The notes: generated from the letters alone by a model not told the origin. Numbered from the stretch's first letter, positions 1 through 14,216 are shown. The stretch: DNA of 64,000 bases from Phycisphaerae bacterium (GCA_024102815.1 JAGFJJ010000032.1:19216-83215); one strand, 5' to 3'. Numbers and translations are program-made.

Positions 1-300
1 CATCCCGTCCAGCACGCGGAGGGAGCGCTCGACCTCGGCGGTAAAATCGACGTGGCCGGGTGTGTCAATCAGGTTGATGCGGCAGTTTCGCCACTCGAAG
101 CTGACCGCCGCGGAGTAGATGGTGATGCCCCGGCGCTGTTCCTGCTCGTCGTAATCGGTGGTGGTGGTTCCCTCGTCGACCTCGCCCATGCGGTGGGTCC
201 GGCCGGCGTAGTACAGGATGCGCTCCGTCGTCGTGGTCTTGCCGGCGTCGATGTGGGCGGCGATGCCGATATTTCGAACATTGGATAGATCGCCGCTCAT
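1..300 (-). CDS. fusA: Elongation factor G, N-terminal 100 residues (cut by window edge)
   Basis: EF-G is the GTPase that drives ribosomal translocation after peptide-bond formation. The reading frame starts with ATG at 300 and runs off the left edge. It shows the translational-GTPase G1 motif AHIDAGKT near residues 17-24, the switch I region with EQEQRRGIT near residue 55, and the G3 motif DTPGH near residue 82. Switch I has a run of four threonines followed by DYDEQEQ, where many EF-Gs have a MDWMEQE-type sequence, so this may be one of several EF-G paralogs. It is the last visible gene of the str cluster, downstream of rpsG and separated from it by a terminator-like hairpin. Identification is secure; length and C-terminal domains cannot be seen. 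Confidence 0.97.
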   Translation of the reverse strand, partial: MSGDLSNVRNIGIAAHIDAGKTTTTERILYYAGRTHRMGEVDEGTTTTDYDEQEQRRGITIYSAAVSFEWRNCRINLIDTPGHVDFTAEVERSLRVLDGM

Positions 301-371
301 TGCAGGAACCTCAGCCGCAATACCTGTGCAAAGCAGTCGGCGCGCGTGTCGACCGGAAAATAAAGGCGAAA

Positions 372-400
372 CGAGCCTGCCCCGTGTCGGGACAGGCTCG
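372..400 (-). terminator. Terminator-like hairpin between rpsG and fusA
   Basis: CGAGCCTG and CAGGCTCG form an 8 bp stem that continues, after one C-A mismatch, with CCC/GGG around a 5-nt loop. Read on the minus strand, the hairpin lies after rpsG and is followed by a T-rich but interrupted tract, TTTCGCCTTTATTTT. It could be an intrinsic terminator or an attenuator that lowers fusA expression relative to rpsG. Confidence 0.6.
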
Positions 401-426
401 TGGCAATATCATCGTCGCATGTTCTT

Positions 427-903
427 CTACCACGCGAAGTGGGAGAAGGCTTTGTTGGCCTCGGCCATGCGATGCACGTTTTCCCGCTGCGTTACCGCGG
501 TGCCTTCCCCACGATAGGCATCAATGATCTCCTGGGCGAGACGGTCCGCCATGGGACGACCCTTCTTCGCCCGCGCGGCGTCACGCATCCATCGAATGGC
601 CAGCGCCTGCTGGCGCCGCCGGTTCACCGGCATCGGCACCTGGTAGTTGCTGCCACCGACGCGCTTGGAGCGAACCTCGACGTTCGGCTTGCAGTTCTCG
701 ATGGCCTGCGTGAAGACCTTGTCCGGCGGCTCGTCCTTGACGCGGCGGGAGACGATATCCATCGCCCCGTACACCGCCCGCGTCGCCGCGCTCTTCTTGC
801 CGTCCAGCATGACGGCGTTGATGAACTTGGATACGAGCATGCTGTTGAAGCGCGTGTCCGCCGCGAGCTGCTCGGAAGAATGCGTGAATTTCTTGAACGC
901 CAT
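427..903 (-). CDS. rpsG: 30S ribosomal protein S7
   Basis: S7 is a primary 16S rRNA-binding protein that nucleates assembly of the 30S head. The 158-residue product matches the usual length of about 156. It carries the conserved blocks [13 protein letters not shown], the [19 protein letters not shown] segment and the basic C-terminal half. The frame is open upstream to 1053, but the ATG at 903 (MAFKKF) is chosen because homology starts there and the upstream residues have no S7 character and run into bioY. Its position before fusA is classical; what is odd is that bioY, not rpsL, lies immediately upstream. Confidence 0.97.
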   Translation of the reverse strand: MAFKKFTHSSEQLAADTRFNSMLVSKFINAVMLDGKKSAATRAVYGAMDIVSRRVKDEPPDKVFTQAIENCKPNVEVRSKRVGGSNYQVPMPVNRRRQQALAIRWMRDAARAKKGRPMADRLAQEIIDAYRGEGTAVTQRENVHRMAEANKAFSHFAW

Positions 904-976
904 AAGACCGATTCCCGTCACAAACCTCGCGGCACCCGCCGCTACCGCCAACGCCTGTCGGATCCTCTCCCGGAAT

Positions 977-1573
977 TCAACCGGATAGGCGACGCCGCCC
1001 GATCCGAACACCGCGACCCGCATGAACCATCCAGGCCGCCAGACTGACTTCAATCATCGCCTTGACCACGAACGGCTGCAAGCCGGTGCTGAAGGCGAAC
1101 CGCCCCTCCCATGCGGAAAGCCACGACACACCGCACAACAGCACGATGGCCAGGCCCGCCGCCCCGGCGACGTGAAGCCGGATCAGCCCGGCACACCCAC
1201 GCCCGCGCAGGGTCGACATCACCACGACCGCCGGGAGGAATCCCAGAAGGTAACCCCCGGTGGGCCCCAGGAAACCGGCCGAGCCCGCCTGAAAAACCGG
1301 CACGCCCGCCCCACCCAGCGCCAGATACGCTGCCATGCCCGCGGCCGCCGGCACACGCGGCAACGTCAGGCCGATCAGAACCAGCGCCAACGACTGCAAC
1401 GTGAACGGCACCGCCGTCCCCGGAGCGGGAATCCGCAACTGCGCCCCCAGCGTCATGCCCAGGACCGTCAGCACGGCCAAGGCCATCCAGACTGCGCAAG
1501 CCGACGTCCGGTCGTCGAGCACCCCGCGCCGGACTCTGGTCGTCATCTGCTGCATCCCTGTCCGCTCCGCCAA
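977..1573 (-). CDS. bioY: BioY, substrate-binding component of an ECF biotin transporter
   Basis: BioY is the integral membrane S-component that captures biotin and, with EcfA/EcfA'/EcfT or alone, imports it. The 198-residue product is strongly hydrophobic with about six membrane spans. It shows the family sequence [18 protein letters not shown] in the first third and [15 protein letters not shown] in the middle, both diagnostic of BioY. Alternative starts exist at the methionines seven and ten residues in. No energy-coupling genes are adjacent, so it may be a stand-alone BioY or use a shared ECF module. It sits between rpsL (39 nt upstream) and rpsG (73 nt downstream) on the same strand, an unusual place for a vitamin transporter; cotranscription with ribosomal genes is inferred. 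Confidence 0.93.
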   Translation of the reverse strand: MAERTGMQQMTTRVRRGVLDDRTSACAVWMALAVLTVLGMTLGAQLRIPAPGTAVPFTLQSLALVLIGLTLPRVPAAAGMAAYLALGGAGVPVFQAGSAGFLGPTGGYLLGFLPAVVVMSTLRGRGCAGLIRLHVAGAAGLAIVLLCGVSWLSAWEGRFAFSTGLQPFVVKAMIEVSLAAWMVHAGRGVRIGRRRLSG

Positions 1574-1611
1574 CTGGACTGACAGCGAGCCTCGTATCGG
1601 CCGGGCAATTC

Positions 1612-2001
1612 CTACTTCCGACGCTTGACGCCGTACTTGCTGCGGCTGCGGTTGCGCGGACGATTGTCCTTGTCACCCTCGACGCCGGAGCAGTCCAGCG
1701 TACCGCGAACAATGTGATAACGAACGCCCGGCAGGTCCCGGACACGACCACCACGAACCAGCACGATAGAGTGCTCCTGGAGGTTATGGTCGACCCCCGG
1801 AATGTACGCGGTGACTTCCTTGCCATTCGTCAAACGCACACGGGCCACCTTGCGCAGCGCCGAGTTCGGCTTCTTCGGCGTCTGCGTTTTGACCAGTAGG
1901 CACACGCCACGACGCTGCGGACACTGGGCGAGGTCGCGGACCTTGGACTTTTTGGTCACAGGCCGGCGCGGACTACGGATTAACTGATTGATCGTCGGCA
2001 T
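1612..2001 (-). CDS. rpsL: 30S ribosomal protein S12
   Basis: S12 lies at the decoding centre and takes part in tRNA selection. The 129-residue product has the universally conserved [19 protein letters not shown] block, NLQEHS, and the [11 protein letters not shown] motif whose aspartate is the site of beta-methylthiolation in many bacteria. Both lysines of PKKPNS are present, so it is the streptomycin-sensitive type. The C-terminal region carries a short insertion rich in Asn, Arg and Asp between DCSGV and SKYGVKRRK, making it about five residues longer than the E. coli protein. It follows rpoC with a 56-nt gap, joining the rif and str clusters. Confidence 0.98.
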   Translation of the reverse strand: MPTINQLIRSPRRPVTKKSKVRDLAQCPQRRGVCLLVKTQTPKKPNSALRKVARVRLTNGKEVTAYIPGVDHNLQEHSIVLVRGGRVRDLPGVRYHIVRGTLDCSGVEGDKDNRPRNRSRSKYGVKRRK

Positions 2002-2018
2002 TGCTTATTCCCATAAAC

Positions 2019-2054
2019 CGTACGGTATGAACGCGCGGCCGCGCCGCCCGTACG
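2019..2054 (-). promoter_or_regulatory. Inverted repeat in the rpoC-rpsL gap
   Basis: CGTACGG (2019-2025) and CCGTACG (2048-2054) can pair, and the intervening segment contains the self-complementary GCGCGGCCGCGC, so the 56-nt gap could fold into a nested hairpin just ahead of rpsL. There is no T tract, so a terminator is unlikely. A processing site or a translational control element is possible. The fold is seen; its function is unknown. Confidence 0.35.
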
Positions 2055-2057
2055 ACA

Positions 2058-6464
<4,407 letters not shown>

Positions 6465-6540
6465 CGTTGGTCCGTTTCCTTGTAGGGGCTCGGTTCGTAC
6501 TTTCGTCGCAATTCAGGGGGCGATACGCATCGGTATCTCG

Positions 6541-7050
6541 TCAAACACCCGAGGCCGCCGTCGTGCTCGTCTTCGCCGCGACCTGCGCCAGCGTGACGTC
6601 ACCCGCCAGTTCCAGCGCCACGGTGCCGCGCATCTTGCGGAACCCCAGCTCTTCACAGAAATCGACCTCGGTCCCGTAGGCCACCGCGTCAATCCGCTCC
6701 ACACCGAAGTTGCGCAGCGCATCGATCACCAGCACGGCCATCTGCCGGGCAATTCCGGACTCGTCGTGTTCGATCCGCCCGTCGGTCTTCGTGACACACG
6801 CCGGACCCTGGTAGTTCGGATCCAGCTTGCATTCCGCCAGTCGACCGGTTAGTCCGTCCGTCACGCCGCGGGCGAAGCCGATCAGCTCCTCCTCGCGCCG
6901 GGCCAGAACGAAACAGAACGTATTGTCGATCATCCGCTGAAGCTTCGCCGCATCCGGCGTCGTCGGATGATGCTGCCGCGCATAGAATGCCAGCAGCTCC
7001 TTCGGGTCGGGCTTGACCATCGCCTCGAATGTCACACCTTCCGCCGTCAT
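6541..7050 (-). CDS. GNAT-family N-acetyltransferase inserted between rpoB and rpoC
   Basis: The 169-residue product has the GNAT pattern: an N-terminal helix-rich segment with ELLAFYARQ, a central strand ELIGFARGVTDG, a DPNYQG turn, the helix MAVLVIDALRNFGV, and a C-terminal GTEVDFCEELGFRKMRG resembling the usual FYEKLGF. The pyrophosphate-binding loop after DPNYQG is interrupted by about 15 extra residues before SGIARQM, so acetyl-CoA binding may be altered. ATG at 7050 is chosen because GGGAGG lies 6 nt upstream; the frame is open for 14 more codons. It sits 60 nt after rpoB and 76 nt before rpoC, so it must share their transcript. The substrate is unknown; acetylation of a transcription or translation component is only a guess from position. 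Confidence 0.8.
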   Translation of the reverse strand: MTAEGVTFEAMVKPDPKELLAFYARQHHPTTPDAAKLQRMIDNTFCFVLARREEELIGFARGVTDGLTGRLAECKLDPNYQGPACVTKTDGRIEHDESGIARQMAVLVIDALRNFGVERIDAVAYGTEVDFCEELGFRKMRGTVALELAGDVTLAQVAAKTSTTAASGV

Positions 7051-7110
7051 GACCACCTCCCGACCGCGCTCGAAAACCATCAACGTCACCACTCGCCAAC
7101 CACCCGGACG

Positions 7111-10100
7111 CTAGACCGCCCGGCGCTTCTCCAGCCAGATGTTCAGGCACAGGCCGCGAATCTCGTTGCAGAGCACGTCGAACGAAACCGGCGTTCCCGC
7201 CTCCAGCGTATTCCGACCCTTCACCATGCTCTCGTAGATCTTCGTGCGACCCTCCACGTCATCGCTCTTGACCGTGAGGAGCTCCTGAAGAATGTAGGCC
7301 GCACCGTAGGCCTCCAGACCCCAGACCTCCATCTCTCCGAAACGCTGACCGCCGGTTCGCGCCTTGCCCCCCAGCGGCTGCTGGGTGATCAGGCTGTACG
7401 GACCTGTCGACCGCGCGTGAATCTTGTCATCCACCAGGTGATGCAGCTTGAGCATGTAGATGTAGCCCACGGCCACGGCCTGGTCGAAATACTCCCCGGT
7501 TCGACCGTCACGCAGGCGGATCTTTCCACCCGGCGGCAGAACCTGCATACGCAACTCCTTCAGCGCCGCCTCGGCCACGGTCTTGTCGTCCGCGGCGAGT
7601 TCCTTGGCGCGAGTGTTGGCCTCGGCCAGGCACCGGTCGAGCTCCTCCTCCGACGCCCCGTCGAACACCGGCGTCACCGCCTGGAAGCCGAGCATCTTGG
7701 CCGACCAGCCCAGATACGTTTCCAGAATCTGCCCCACGTTCATACGCGAAGGCACGCCCAGCGGATTGAGCATGACGTCCAGCGGCGTTCCGTCGTCCAG
7801 GAACGGCATGTCTTCTTCGGGGAGGATCCGCGCAATCACGCCCTTGTTCCCGTGACGACCGGCCATCTTGTCGCCCACCGCGATGTGCCGCTTTGTGGCC
7901 ACGTAAACCTTCACCATCTCCAGTACGCCGGAGGGCAGCTCGTCGCCGCGCTTCATCTGCGCCACTTTGCGATCACGCTCCTCCATGATCTCCTCGATGC
8001 GCGGCCAGAAACGATCCGTCAGCGCCAGGCACTCGTCGCGCTTCGCCGCGGGTTTGACCCATTTCAGATCGCGCGACCGGACATGCTCGCGGAACACGTC
8101 CACCTGCTCCAGGATGACCTCCGTCAGGTTGCTGTGGCCGACCTTCTGCCGCGTGTTCGGATCGACCATGGGCTGCCCGAGAACATTTTCGATCTCCTGG
8201 CACAACTGCCGGAAGACCGTCACCACCTTGGCGTTCTGAGCCTTGGTGTACTCGTCCACCTCCCGATCCAGCGCCTTCTTCTGGTCGTCCGTCATATGCA
8301 GACGGCGGCTGAAATGCTTCGCCCCGATCACGATACCTTGCTCGCCGGTGGGCAGTTCCAGCGAGTCGTTCTTCACGTCCTCGCCGGCCCGGCCGAAAAT
8401 CGCGTGCAGCAGCTTCTCCTCGGGGCTCAGCTCCGTCTTCGACTTGGGGCTCACCTTTCCCACGAGGATATCGCCCTGCCGCACCAGCGTTCCGATCCGC
8501 ACGATGCCGCGCTCGTCGAGGTTGGCCAGCGCCTTCTCGGATACGTTGGGAATGTCCGCGGTGAACTCCTCGCGTCCCAGCTTCGTGTCGCGCACTTCCA
8601 CGTCGTACTCGTCGATGTGGATGCTCGTCAGCGCGTCGCTGCGCACCAGCCGCTCGCTGATGATGATCGCGTCCTCGAAGTTGTGCCCGTCGAACGTCAT
8701 GAACCCGACAAGCAGGTTACGCCCCAGCGCCAGCTCGCCGTTGAAACACGCCGGACCGTCGGCGATGACCTCCCCCTTCTTGACCCGCTGGCCCGGCTTG
8801 ACCAGCGGCTTCTGGTTCATGCACGTCCGCTCGTTCAGGCCCTGGAACTTGCGGAGAACGTACTCGTCGGTGTCGTCGATGATGATGCGGCGGCCGTCAA
8901 CAGAAGTGACCTTCCCCGTCGTGCGGGCGCGGATCACCATCCCGCTGTTGAGCGCCACGTGCCGCTCCATGCCCGTGGCCACGACCGGCGGCTCCGGACG
9001 AAGCAGTGGCACGGCCTGGCGCTGCATGTTGGAACCCATCAGCGCCCGGTTGGCGTCATCGTGCTCGAGAAAGGGAATGAGCGCCGCGGACACGCCGACC
9101 GTCTGCTTCGGCGATATATCCACGAACGCCAGGTCTTCTCGGTCAACCTGGGCCAGTTCGCCGTGATGACGCACCAGCACCTGCCCGTCGAACACCCGCC
9201 CCGTCGCCGGATTCACGCACTCCGGCGGACCCATGATCTCCCGCATTTCCTCGTCCGCCCGCAGGTACACCGGGTCGCCGATGCGCCCGTCCTTGTGCAC
9301 CTTGCGGTACGGCGTGATCAGGAAGCCGTAGTCGTCCACCGTGCTGTAGATGCTCAGCGAGGCGATCAGGCCGATGTTCGTGCCTTCCGGCGTCTCGATC
9401 GGACAGATTCGGCCGTAGTGGCTGATGTGCACGTCGCGCACTTCGAACCCCGCCCGCTTGCGGTTCAGGCCGCCCGGACCCAGCGCGGAAAGCCGCCGCT
9501 CGTGTGTAAGCTGCGACAGCGGATTCGTCTGGTCCACAACCTGGGAAAGTTCCCCTCGGCCGAAGAACAGCTCGATGGCGCTGCTCACCGACTTGCTGTT
9601 AACCAGTTCCGCGACCCGGCCGATCTGCTCCGGGTCCTTCATGCTCATGCGCTCCTGCACCGTGCGGCGCAGCTTGAGGAAGCCCTTGCGCATTTCGTCG
9701 GCACAGAGTTCGTCGAGCGTTCGCAGGCGGCGATTGCCCAGGTGGTCGATGTCATCCACCGCAAAGGCCGATTCACCCGCGCGGAGCTTCAGCAGGTACT
9801 TGATGCAGCCCACCATGTCCTGCACGGTCAGCGTCATCGGCCCCGCGTCACCGGCGATGTCGAACTTGCGGTGCAGGCGGAACCGCCCCACGCGGCCCAG
9901 GCGGTAACGGTTCTCGTCGTAGAACTTCTCGATGAAGAGCTTCTTTGCCTTCTCCAGTTGCGGAGGGTTGCCCGGCCGCAGCCGCGCGTAAATCTTCAGC
10001 AATGCCTCTTCGTGCGAGCGGCTCGAGTCTTCCGCCAGCGTGTTCAACAGGAGCGGATCATGCACCGTCGCGATGATCTTGATCTGCTTGAGGGACGACG

Positions 10101-10884
10101 CCTGGATCCGCTCGACCGCGTCGCCGACCTGGCACCCGGCCCGAACCAGCATCTCCTCCGATTCCTCATCCACGATCGTCGAAACGACGTAGTGGTCGGG
10201 CTGAAGGGCCGACACCTTGATCATCTTCGTCGGGAAGAATTCCTCGATGATCGACTCGTCCGTCGAATACTGCGGGTCCATGGCCCGCAGGAAGGTCGTC
10301 GCCGGAATCTTGCTCGACTGGTCGATCCGGATCACCAGATTGTCCTTCTTGGTGACCTCGGTCTCGATCCAGCTTCCCCGCTCCGGGATGATGCGGCAGG
10401 CGTGCAGCGCCCGGTCACCCTCGGCCTGGGTCTTGATGAAGTCCACACCCGGAGAGCGGTGCAACTGCGAAACGATAACGCGCTCCGCGCCGTTGATGAT
10501 GAATTCCCCGCCGCCGATCATGATCGGCAGGTCGCCCAGGTAGACCAGGTCTTCCTGGATCTCGTCGCTGTCCTTGCGCACCAGGCGCAGCCGCACCCGG
10601 AACGGACGGCCGTAGGTCAGCCGCAGTTCGCGGCATTCATCCGTCGTGTAGCGCGGCTTGCCCAGCTCATAACTGATGTAATGCAGAGACAGGTTCCCGT
10701 CGTAGCTTTCGATGGGAAACATCTCGCGCATGAGGGCCTCGAGACCATTGACCTCGCGCTCCGTGGGAGCCATATCGGCCTGGAGAAAGCGCGCGTACGA
10801 CGTGGTCTGCAGTCCGGCAAGCTCGGGAACCGGCAAGGCGTCGCCGACGTTGGCGAAATCCTTCACGGGCAGCGGTGTGATCAT
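7111..10884 (-). CDS. rpoB: DNA-directed RNA polymerase subunit beta
   Basis: The beta subunit forms the other half of the RNA polymerase active-site cleft and carries the rifampicin pocket. The 1257-residue product includes the protrusion and lobe domains, the rifampicin cluster ([25 protein letters not shown], read here as [21 protein letters not shown]), the [13 protein letters not shown] motif, the [15 protein letters not shown] active-site segment and the C-terminal anchor [18 protein letters not shown]. The frame is open to 11037, but the ATG at 10884 ([10 protein letters not shown]) is taken because recognisable beta sequence begins there. The ribosome binding site is weak (GAAGGG about 14 nt upstream). 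It follows rplL after a 320-nt gap with possible alternative hairpins. Confidence 0.98.
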   Translation of the reverse strand: MITPLPVKDFANVGDALPVPELAGLQTTSYARFLQADMAPTEREVNGLEALMREMFPIESYDGNLSLHYISYELGKPRYTTDECRELRLTYGRPFRVRLRLVRKDSDEIQEDLVYLGDLPIMIGGGEFIINGAERVIVSQLHRSPGVDFIKTQAEGDRALHACRIIPERGSWIETEVTKKDNLVIRIDQSSKIPATTFLRAMDPQYSTDESIIEEFFPTKMIKVSALQPDHYVVSTIVDEESEEMLVRAGCQVGDAVERIQASSLKQIKIIATVHDPLLLNTLAEDSSRSHEEALLKIYARLRPGNPPQLEKAKKLFIEKFYDENRYRLGRVGRFRLHRKFDIAGDAGPMTLTVQDMVGCIKYLLKLRAGESAFAVDDIDHLGNRRLRTLDELCADEMRKGFLKLRRTVQERMSMKDPEQIGRVAELVNSKSVSSAIELFFGRGELSQVVDQTNPLSQLTHERRLSALGPGGLNRKRAGFEVRDVHISHYGRICPIETPEGTNIGLIASLSIYSTVDDYGFLITPYRKVHKDGRIGDPVYLRADEEMREIMGPPECVNPATGRVFDGQVLVRHHGELAQVDREDLAFVDISPKQTVGVSAALIPFLEHDDANRALMGSNMQRQAVPLLRPEPPVVATGMERHVALNSGMVIRARTTGKVTSVDGRRIIIDDTDEYVLRKFQGLNERTCMNQKPLVKPGQRVKKGEVIADGPACFNGELALGRNLLVGFMTFDGHNFEDAIIISERLVRSDALTSIHIDEYDVEVRDTKLGREEFTADIPNVSEKALANLDERGIVRIGTLVRQGDILVGKVSPKSKTELSPEEKLLHAIFGRAGEDVKNDSLELPTGEQGIVIGAKHFSRRLHMTDDQKKALDREVDEYTKAQNAKVVTVFRQLCQEIENVLGQPMVDPNTRQKVGHSNLTEVILEQVDVFREHVRSRDLKWVKPAAKRDECLALTDRFWPRIEEIMEERDRKVAQMKRGDELPSGVLEMVKVYVATKRHIAVGDKMAGRHGNKGVIARILPEEDMPFLDDGTPLDVMLNPLGVPSRMNVGQILETYLGWSAKMLGFQAVTPVFDGASEEELDRCLAEANTRAKELAADDKTVAEAALKELRMQVLPPGGKIRLRDGRTGEYFDQAVAVGYIYMLKLHHLVDDKIHARSTGPYSLITQQPLGGKARTGGQRFGEMEVWGLEAYGAAYILQELLTVKSDDVEGRTKIYESMVKGRNTLEAGTPVSFDVLCNEIRGLCLNIWLEKRRAV

Positions 10885-11204
10885 GGCAGAACGACCCTTC
10901 GCTTCGATCAGAAAACAAGTGACGACCCGCGCCTCCATCCATCGCGCAATTTCAATGCGCACGCTCAGATGGGAACGCGTTTCGACGGTAATTCGACCGC
11001 GACGATTCGAGGGACCGCAACTCGGCCGCGAAGGCATCTGGTGAACTGGTCGGCCCCGCTGACCAGCCTTTCGCGCCTTCCGGCAGATATGTTGGTAATG
11101 GCAGGAAACCAGCGGCGGTTAGAACGCCTTCCGCGCGCGGGAGAAGGCGCATACGAAAAGCGCCTGCCCCCGCAGCTTGTGCCGCTAGCCCATCGGAGAA
11201 CCAT
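10885..11204 (-). promoter_or_regulatory. rplL-rpoB intergenic region with two mutually exclusive hairpins
   Basis: No convincing gene is seen in these 320 nt. On the transcribed strand two hairpins compete for the same bases: CGCCTTC (11125-11131) with GAAGGCG (11143-11149), and GGCGC (11146-11150) with GCGCC (11160-11164). Many bacteria have a partial terminator or RNase III site in this gap to set the ratio of L7/L12 to polymerase; E. coli has a gap of similar size. An attenuator here is inferred from position and structure. Confidence 0.4.
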
Positions 11205-11621
11205 CTACTGTATGGTAACAGCTCCGCCGGCTTCTTCAATCTCCTTCTTGATTTTTTCGGCCTCTTCCTTCGAGGCACCCTGCTTGATCGGTTTCGGGGC
11301 GCCCTCCACCAGGTCTTTCGCTTCCTTCAGCCCCAGACCCGTGATCGAGCGGACCACCTTGATCACCTGGATCTTCTTGTCACCGAACCCGGCCAGAATC
11401 ACGTCGAAGGAGTCCTTCTCCTCGGCTGCGGCAGCAGCACCGCCCGCCGCACCGGCGCCGGGACCGGCCGCCATGACCACGCCACCGCCCGCGGGCTCAA
11501 TCCCGTAGTTCTCCTTGAGGCAGTCCACGAGAGCCTGGGCGTCCTTGACCTTTAGATTCGCCAGCTTCTCGGCAAGTTCCGTAATCTCAGCACTGAAAGT
11601 CGCGGCCGGTGCTTCAGCCAT
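11205..11621 (-). CDS. rplL: 50S ribosomal protein L7/L12
   Basis: L7/L12 forms the flexible stalk that recruits translational GTPases. The 138-residue acidic product has an N-terminal dimerisation domain (about 1-40), an Ala/Gly/Pro-rich hinge around residues 43-68, and the C-terminal factor-binding domain with DFDVIL-type and [19 protein letters not shown] sequences. The hinge is somewhat longer than in E. coli (total 121 residues there). It follows rplJ with a 151-nt gap and precedes rpoB, the standard order. Confidence 0.98.
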   Translation of the reverse strand: MAEAPAATFSAEITELAEKLANLKVKDAQALVDCLKENYGIEPAGGGVVMAAGPGAGAAGGAAAAAEEKDSFDVILAGFGDKKIQVIKVVRSITGLGLKEAKDLVEGAPKPIKQGASKEEAEKIKKEIEEAGGAVTIQ

Positions 11622-11772
11622 GGCAAGACACTCCTACATCTCGATCAATCGCCACCCCGATAGGCGACCCGCCCGATGCAGGTCATTTCATCCGCGTTCA
11701 GCGGACCAGCCAGGATGCAGCGCAAAACTCGTAAATGCTTTTCTGGAAATCGGTTGAGATCAACTCCGTCGG

Positions 11773-12300
11773 TCAGGCCGCGTCCGCAGCGGGCTCCTTG
11801 TCGGCAATGGCCTTGAGGCATCCGGCGATCCGCGCCTGCGGTCCGCCAATGCAGCCCGCCACCGCCCGGCCCGGCGAGGTGATCAGCATCAGAACCTCGC
11901 CGATAAGCTCCCGAATACCACGGAGCTTCGAAACCTCTTCGACGGTCATCAGGTTCGGATCGCCGTCGTAAATGGCCTGCTTCAGCTTGAGCTTCTTGAA
12001 TTCCTTCGCCGCCTCGATCAGCGCCTTGGCAACGTCGATCAGCGATTCCTGGGTGACCACCAGCGCCGATGGGCCTTCCAGCGCCTTGCCCAGCGGCTCC
12101 AGCGGCGTATCCGCGAATGCCCGCCGTGCCAGGCTGTTCCGCACCACCTCCAGGCGCCCGGACTTCTCCCGAACCATCGCCCGGAGCTTCTCCTGCTGCT
12201 GCACACTGAGCCCCGTCAGCTCGACCACGCACACATTGCTGACGTCCTGATAGCGGGCGCGGAGCTCTTCGGAGACCATGGCCTTGATTGGCTTGCTCAT
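11773..12300 (-). CDS. rplJ: 50S ribosomal protein L10
   Basis: L10 anchors the L7/L12 dimers to 23S rRNA. The 175-residue product shows the N-terminal rRNA-binding domain with the RNSLARRAF motif near residue 55 and PSALVV near residue 78, followed by the C-terminal helix that binds L7/L12. Its length is typical. Only 33 nt separate it from rplA, so there is no room for the long autoregulatory L10 leader known from E. coli; if autogenous control exists it must act elsewhere. Confidence 0.97.
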   Translation of the reverse strand: MSKPIKAMVSEELRARYQDVSNVCVVELTGLSVQQQEKLRAMVREKSGRLEVVRNSLARRAFADTPLEPLGKALEGPSALVVTQESLIDVAKALIEAAKEFKKLKLKQAIYDGDPNLMTVEEVSKLRGIRELIGEVLMLITSPGRAVAGCIGGPQARIAGCLKAIADKEPAADAA

Positions 12301-12333
12301 CGTTTCTTCCCGTCCAATGAAACTGGGCGATTA

Positions 12334-13062
12334 CTACGCGGCGTAGTCGATCATCACGCCCGGCGTGTGCGTCGCACTCAGCGAAACCTTGCGAATATAC
12401 TGCCCCTTTGCGGCGGCCGGCTTGGCACGAACGATGTGCTTGACCGCCGCCTCGATGTTCTCTTTCAGCGCTTCCAGGGCGAAGCTGGCCTTGCCAACCG
12501 GCAGGTGGATATTTCCTCCGGCGTCGTTGCGATATTCCAGGCGCCCGACCGTGAACTCCTTGACGGCCGTAATGACGTCAGGGGTCACCGTACCAGCCTT
12601 GGGAGAGGGCATTTTGCCCTGCGGACCCAGCACCCGGCCGAGCTTACCTACCTTGCCCATCATCGAGGGGTGGGCGACGGCAACATCGAAATCCGACCAG
12701 CCCCCCTCTACCTTGGCTACGAGCTCTTCCGCGCCAGCATCCGCAGCGCCTGCTTTTTTCGCTTCTTCCGCCATGGCAGCGTCGCAAAACGCAATAACCC
12801 GGCGGGTCTTGCCCAGTCCCTGCGGCAGCGAAAGCGCCCCGCGAACGAGCTGATCCGCATGCCGGGGATCAATGCCAAGATGGATACAGAGCTCAATGGT
12901 CTGATCGATCCGTTTGCGCTTCTTGCCGTTCTTGTAGCCACGGTCCCCGTGGACTTCCGTCATCTGCTTGAGCTTGGCAAGCCCCTCGTCCAGTGACACT
13001 GGACCGGCGGCGTCGCCGAGCAGATCTTTTTGTTTTCGATAACGAACACCCAGGTGCGGCAT
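12334..13062 (-). CDS. rplA: 50S ribosomal protein L1
   Basis: L1 forms the mobile stalk near the E site and in many bacteria represses its own operon. The 242-residue product has the RNA-binding pattern FDVAVAHPSMMGKVGKLGRVLGPQGKMPSPKAGTVT (seen as the blocks KLGRVLGP and GKMPSPKAGT) and the C-terminal SATHTPGVMID. Length and composition are normal (E. coli 234). It lies 48 nt after rplK and 33 nt before rplJ. Confidence 0.98.
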   Translation of the reverse strand: MPHLGVRYRKQKDLLGDAAGPVSLDEGLAKLKQMTEVHGDRGYKNGKKRKRIDQTIELCIHLGIDPRHADQLVRGALSLPQGLGKTRRVIAFCDAAMAEEAKKAGAADAGAEELVAKVEGGWSDFDVAVAHPSMMGKVGKLGRVLGPQGKMPSPKAGTVTPDVITAVKEFTVGRLEYRNDAGGNIHLPVGKASFALEALKENIEAAVKHIVRAKPAAAKGQYIRKVSLSATHTPGVMIDYAA

Positions 13063-13110
13063 TTGAAAAATCTCTTTTTCTTGACAAATTTTCCTGTCAA
13101 AAGCAATCCA

Positions 13111-13539
13111 TCAATCGACGACGTCAACCCCCATCGACCTGGCCGTCCCTGCCACGACTTTCTCGGCGGCCTCGAGGTTATAACAGTTCAAATCGGGAAG
13201 CTTTCGCTCGGCAATCTTGCGAAGCTGCTCACGGTTGATGGTGCCGACCTTTTCCTTGTTGGGAACGCCGCTGCCCTTGGCGATTTTGGCGGCGTCGCGA
13301 ATCAGCACGGCCGCGGGCGGACTCTTGACCACGAACGTGAAGGAGCGGTCGGAATAGACGCTGATCACCACGCCGACGGGCATGCCGTTCAATTCGCCGG
13401 TGGAGGCATTGAACTGCTGCACGAACTGGCCGATGTTCACGCCGTGCTGACCTAGCGCGGGCCCGATGGGCGGGGCCGGGGTCGCCTGTCCACCGGGCGC
13501 CTGGAGCTTGATCGTTGCTGTGAGTTCCTTCTTGGCCAC
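13111..13539 (-). CDS. rplK: 50S ribosomal protein L11
   Basis: L11 binds the GTPase-associated centre of 23S rRNA with L10 and is required for the stringent response through RelA. The 142-residue product shows the proline-rich N-terminal switch [15 protein letters not shown] and the C-terminal rRNA-binding domain ending in [11 protein letters not shown]. Length equals the E. coli protein. It lies 68 nt after nusG. Confidence 0.98.
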   Translation of the reverse strand: MAKKELTATIKLQAPGGQATPAPPIGPALGQHGVNIGQFVQQFNASTGELNGMPVGVVISVYSDRSFTFVVKSPPAAVLIRDAAKIAKGSGVPNKEKVGTINREQLRKIAERKLPDLNCYNLEAAEKVVAGTARSMGVDVVD

Positions 13540-13607
13540 GTTGACACCGTTTTCCTTTGCCGGAGGCGGATCGGATCAGCCGTTTCCGTCCGCGCCGCGC
13601 CGGCGAA

Positions 13608-14216
13608 TCATTGCTCCGATTTTTCCAGTTGCCAATAGCCGACCTCGACGGGGGTAAGCCGCCCGAAGATGGACACGCTGACGGAAACCATGCCGCGGCG
13701 TTCGTCCACGGCCTCCACCGCGCCCTCGTAGCTCTCAAACGGCCCGTCGGTGATCTTGACGATGTCGCCGGGCTTGATGTTGAGGCCGGAAAGGGTGGGT
13801 TCTTCCTCGGACTTCTGCGTGGCGGCAAGCATCTGGGCCACCTCGTGGTCGGGCATGCTGGTCGGCTTGCCTTCGGCCCCGATGAAGTCCCCCACGCCCG
13901 ATGTCTCCTTGATCATGAACCAGACGTTCTCGACGACCGAGCCGTCTTCCTCGCACGCCATTTCGACGAAGACGTAGCCGGGGTAGAGCTTGCGCTCGAC
14001 CACCTTGAGAACGCCGGCCTTCATCTTTTTCTCTTTGATCGTGGGCACCAGGACGCGACCGATGTGGGACTCCAGCGCCTCGATCTTGACCTTGCGAAGC
14101 AGGGCCTGCCGGACGGACTCCTCCTTGTTCGAAGCGACGCGCAGAACGTACCACTTCATGCCGGGCGCAGTCGTCACGGCGGCGGGAGGCGTCGAATCTG
14201 ACTCGGGGTGGTTCAT
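13608..14216 (-). CDS. nusG: Transcription termination/antitermination protein NusG
   Basis: NusG binds the RNA polymerase clamp, stimulates elongation and links it to Rho or the ribosome. The 202-residue product has the NGN domain starting at KWYVLRVASNKE (residue 20 onward), the KLYPGYVFVEM strand, and the C-terminal KOW domain with IKPGDIVKITDGPFESYEG. The ATG at 14216 overlaps the stop codon of secE as ATGA, which fixes the start and implies translational coupling; the frame stays open into secE. The linker region includes an insertion typical of longer NusG proteins (E. coli 181 residues). Confidence 0.97.
   Translation of the reverse strand: MNHPESDSTPPAAVTTAPGMKWYVLRVASNKEESVRQALLRKVKIEALESHIGRVLVPTIKEKKMKAGVLKVVERKLYPGYVFVEMACEEDGSVVENVWFMIKETSGVGDFIGAEGKPTSMPDHEVAQMLAATQKSEEEPTLSGLNIKPGDIVKITDGPFESYEGAVEAVDERRGMVSVSVSIFGRLTPVEVGYWQLEKSEQ

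Noticed and set aside
904..1053. N-terminal extension of rpsG
   Set aside because: The extra 50 residues are not conserved in S7 and overlap bioY; the ATG at 903 gives normal length.
10952..11278. 108-codon minus-strand frame in the rplL-rpoB gap
   Set aside because: Overlaps the rplL end out of frame, Arg/Ala-rich, no ribosome binding site; treated as noncoding leader of rpoB.
6967..11508. 1513-codon plus-strand open frame across rpoB and the GNAT gene
   Set aside because: Antisense shadow of rpoB created by GC-rich third codon positions; no start context, no homology.
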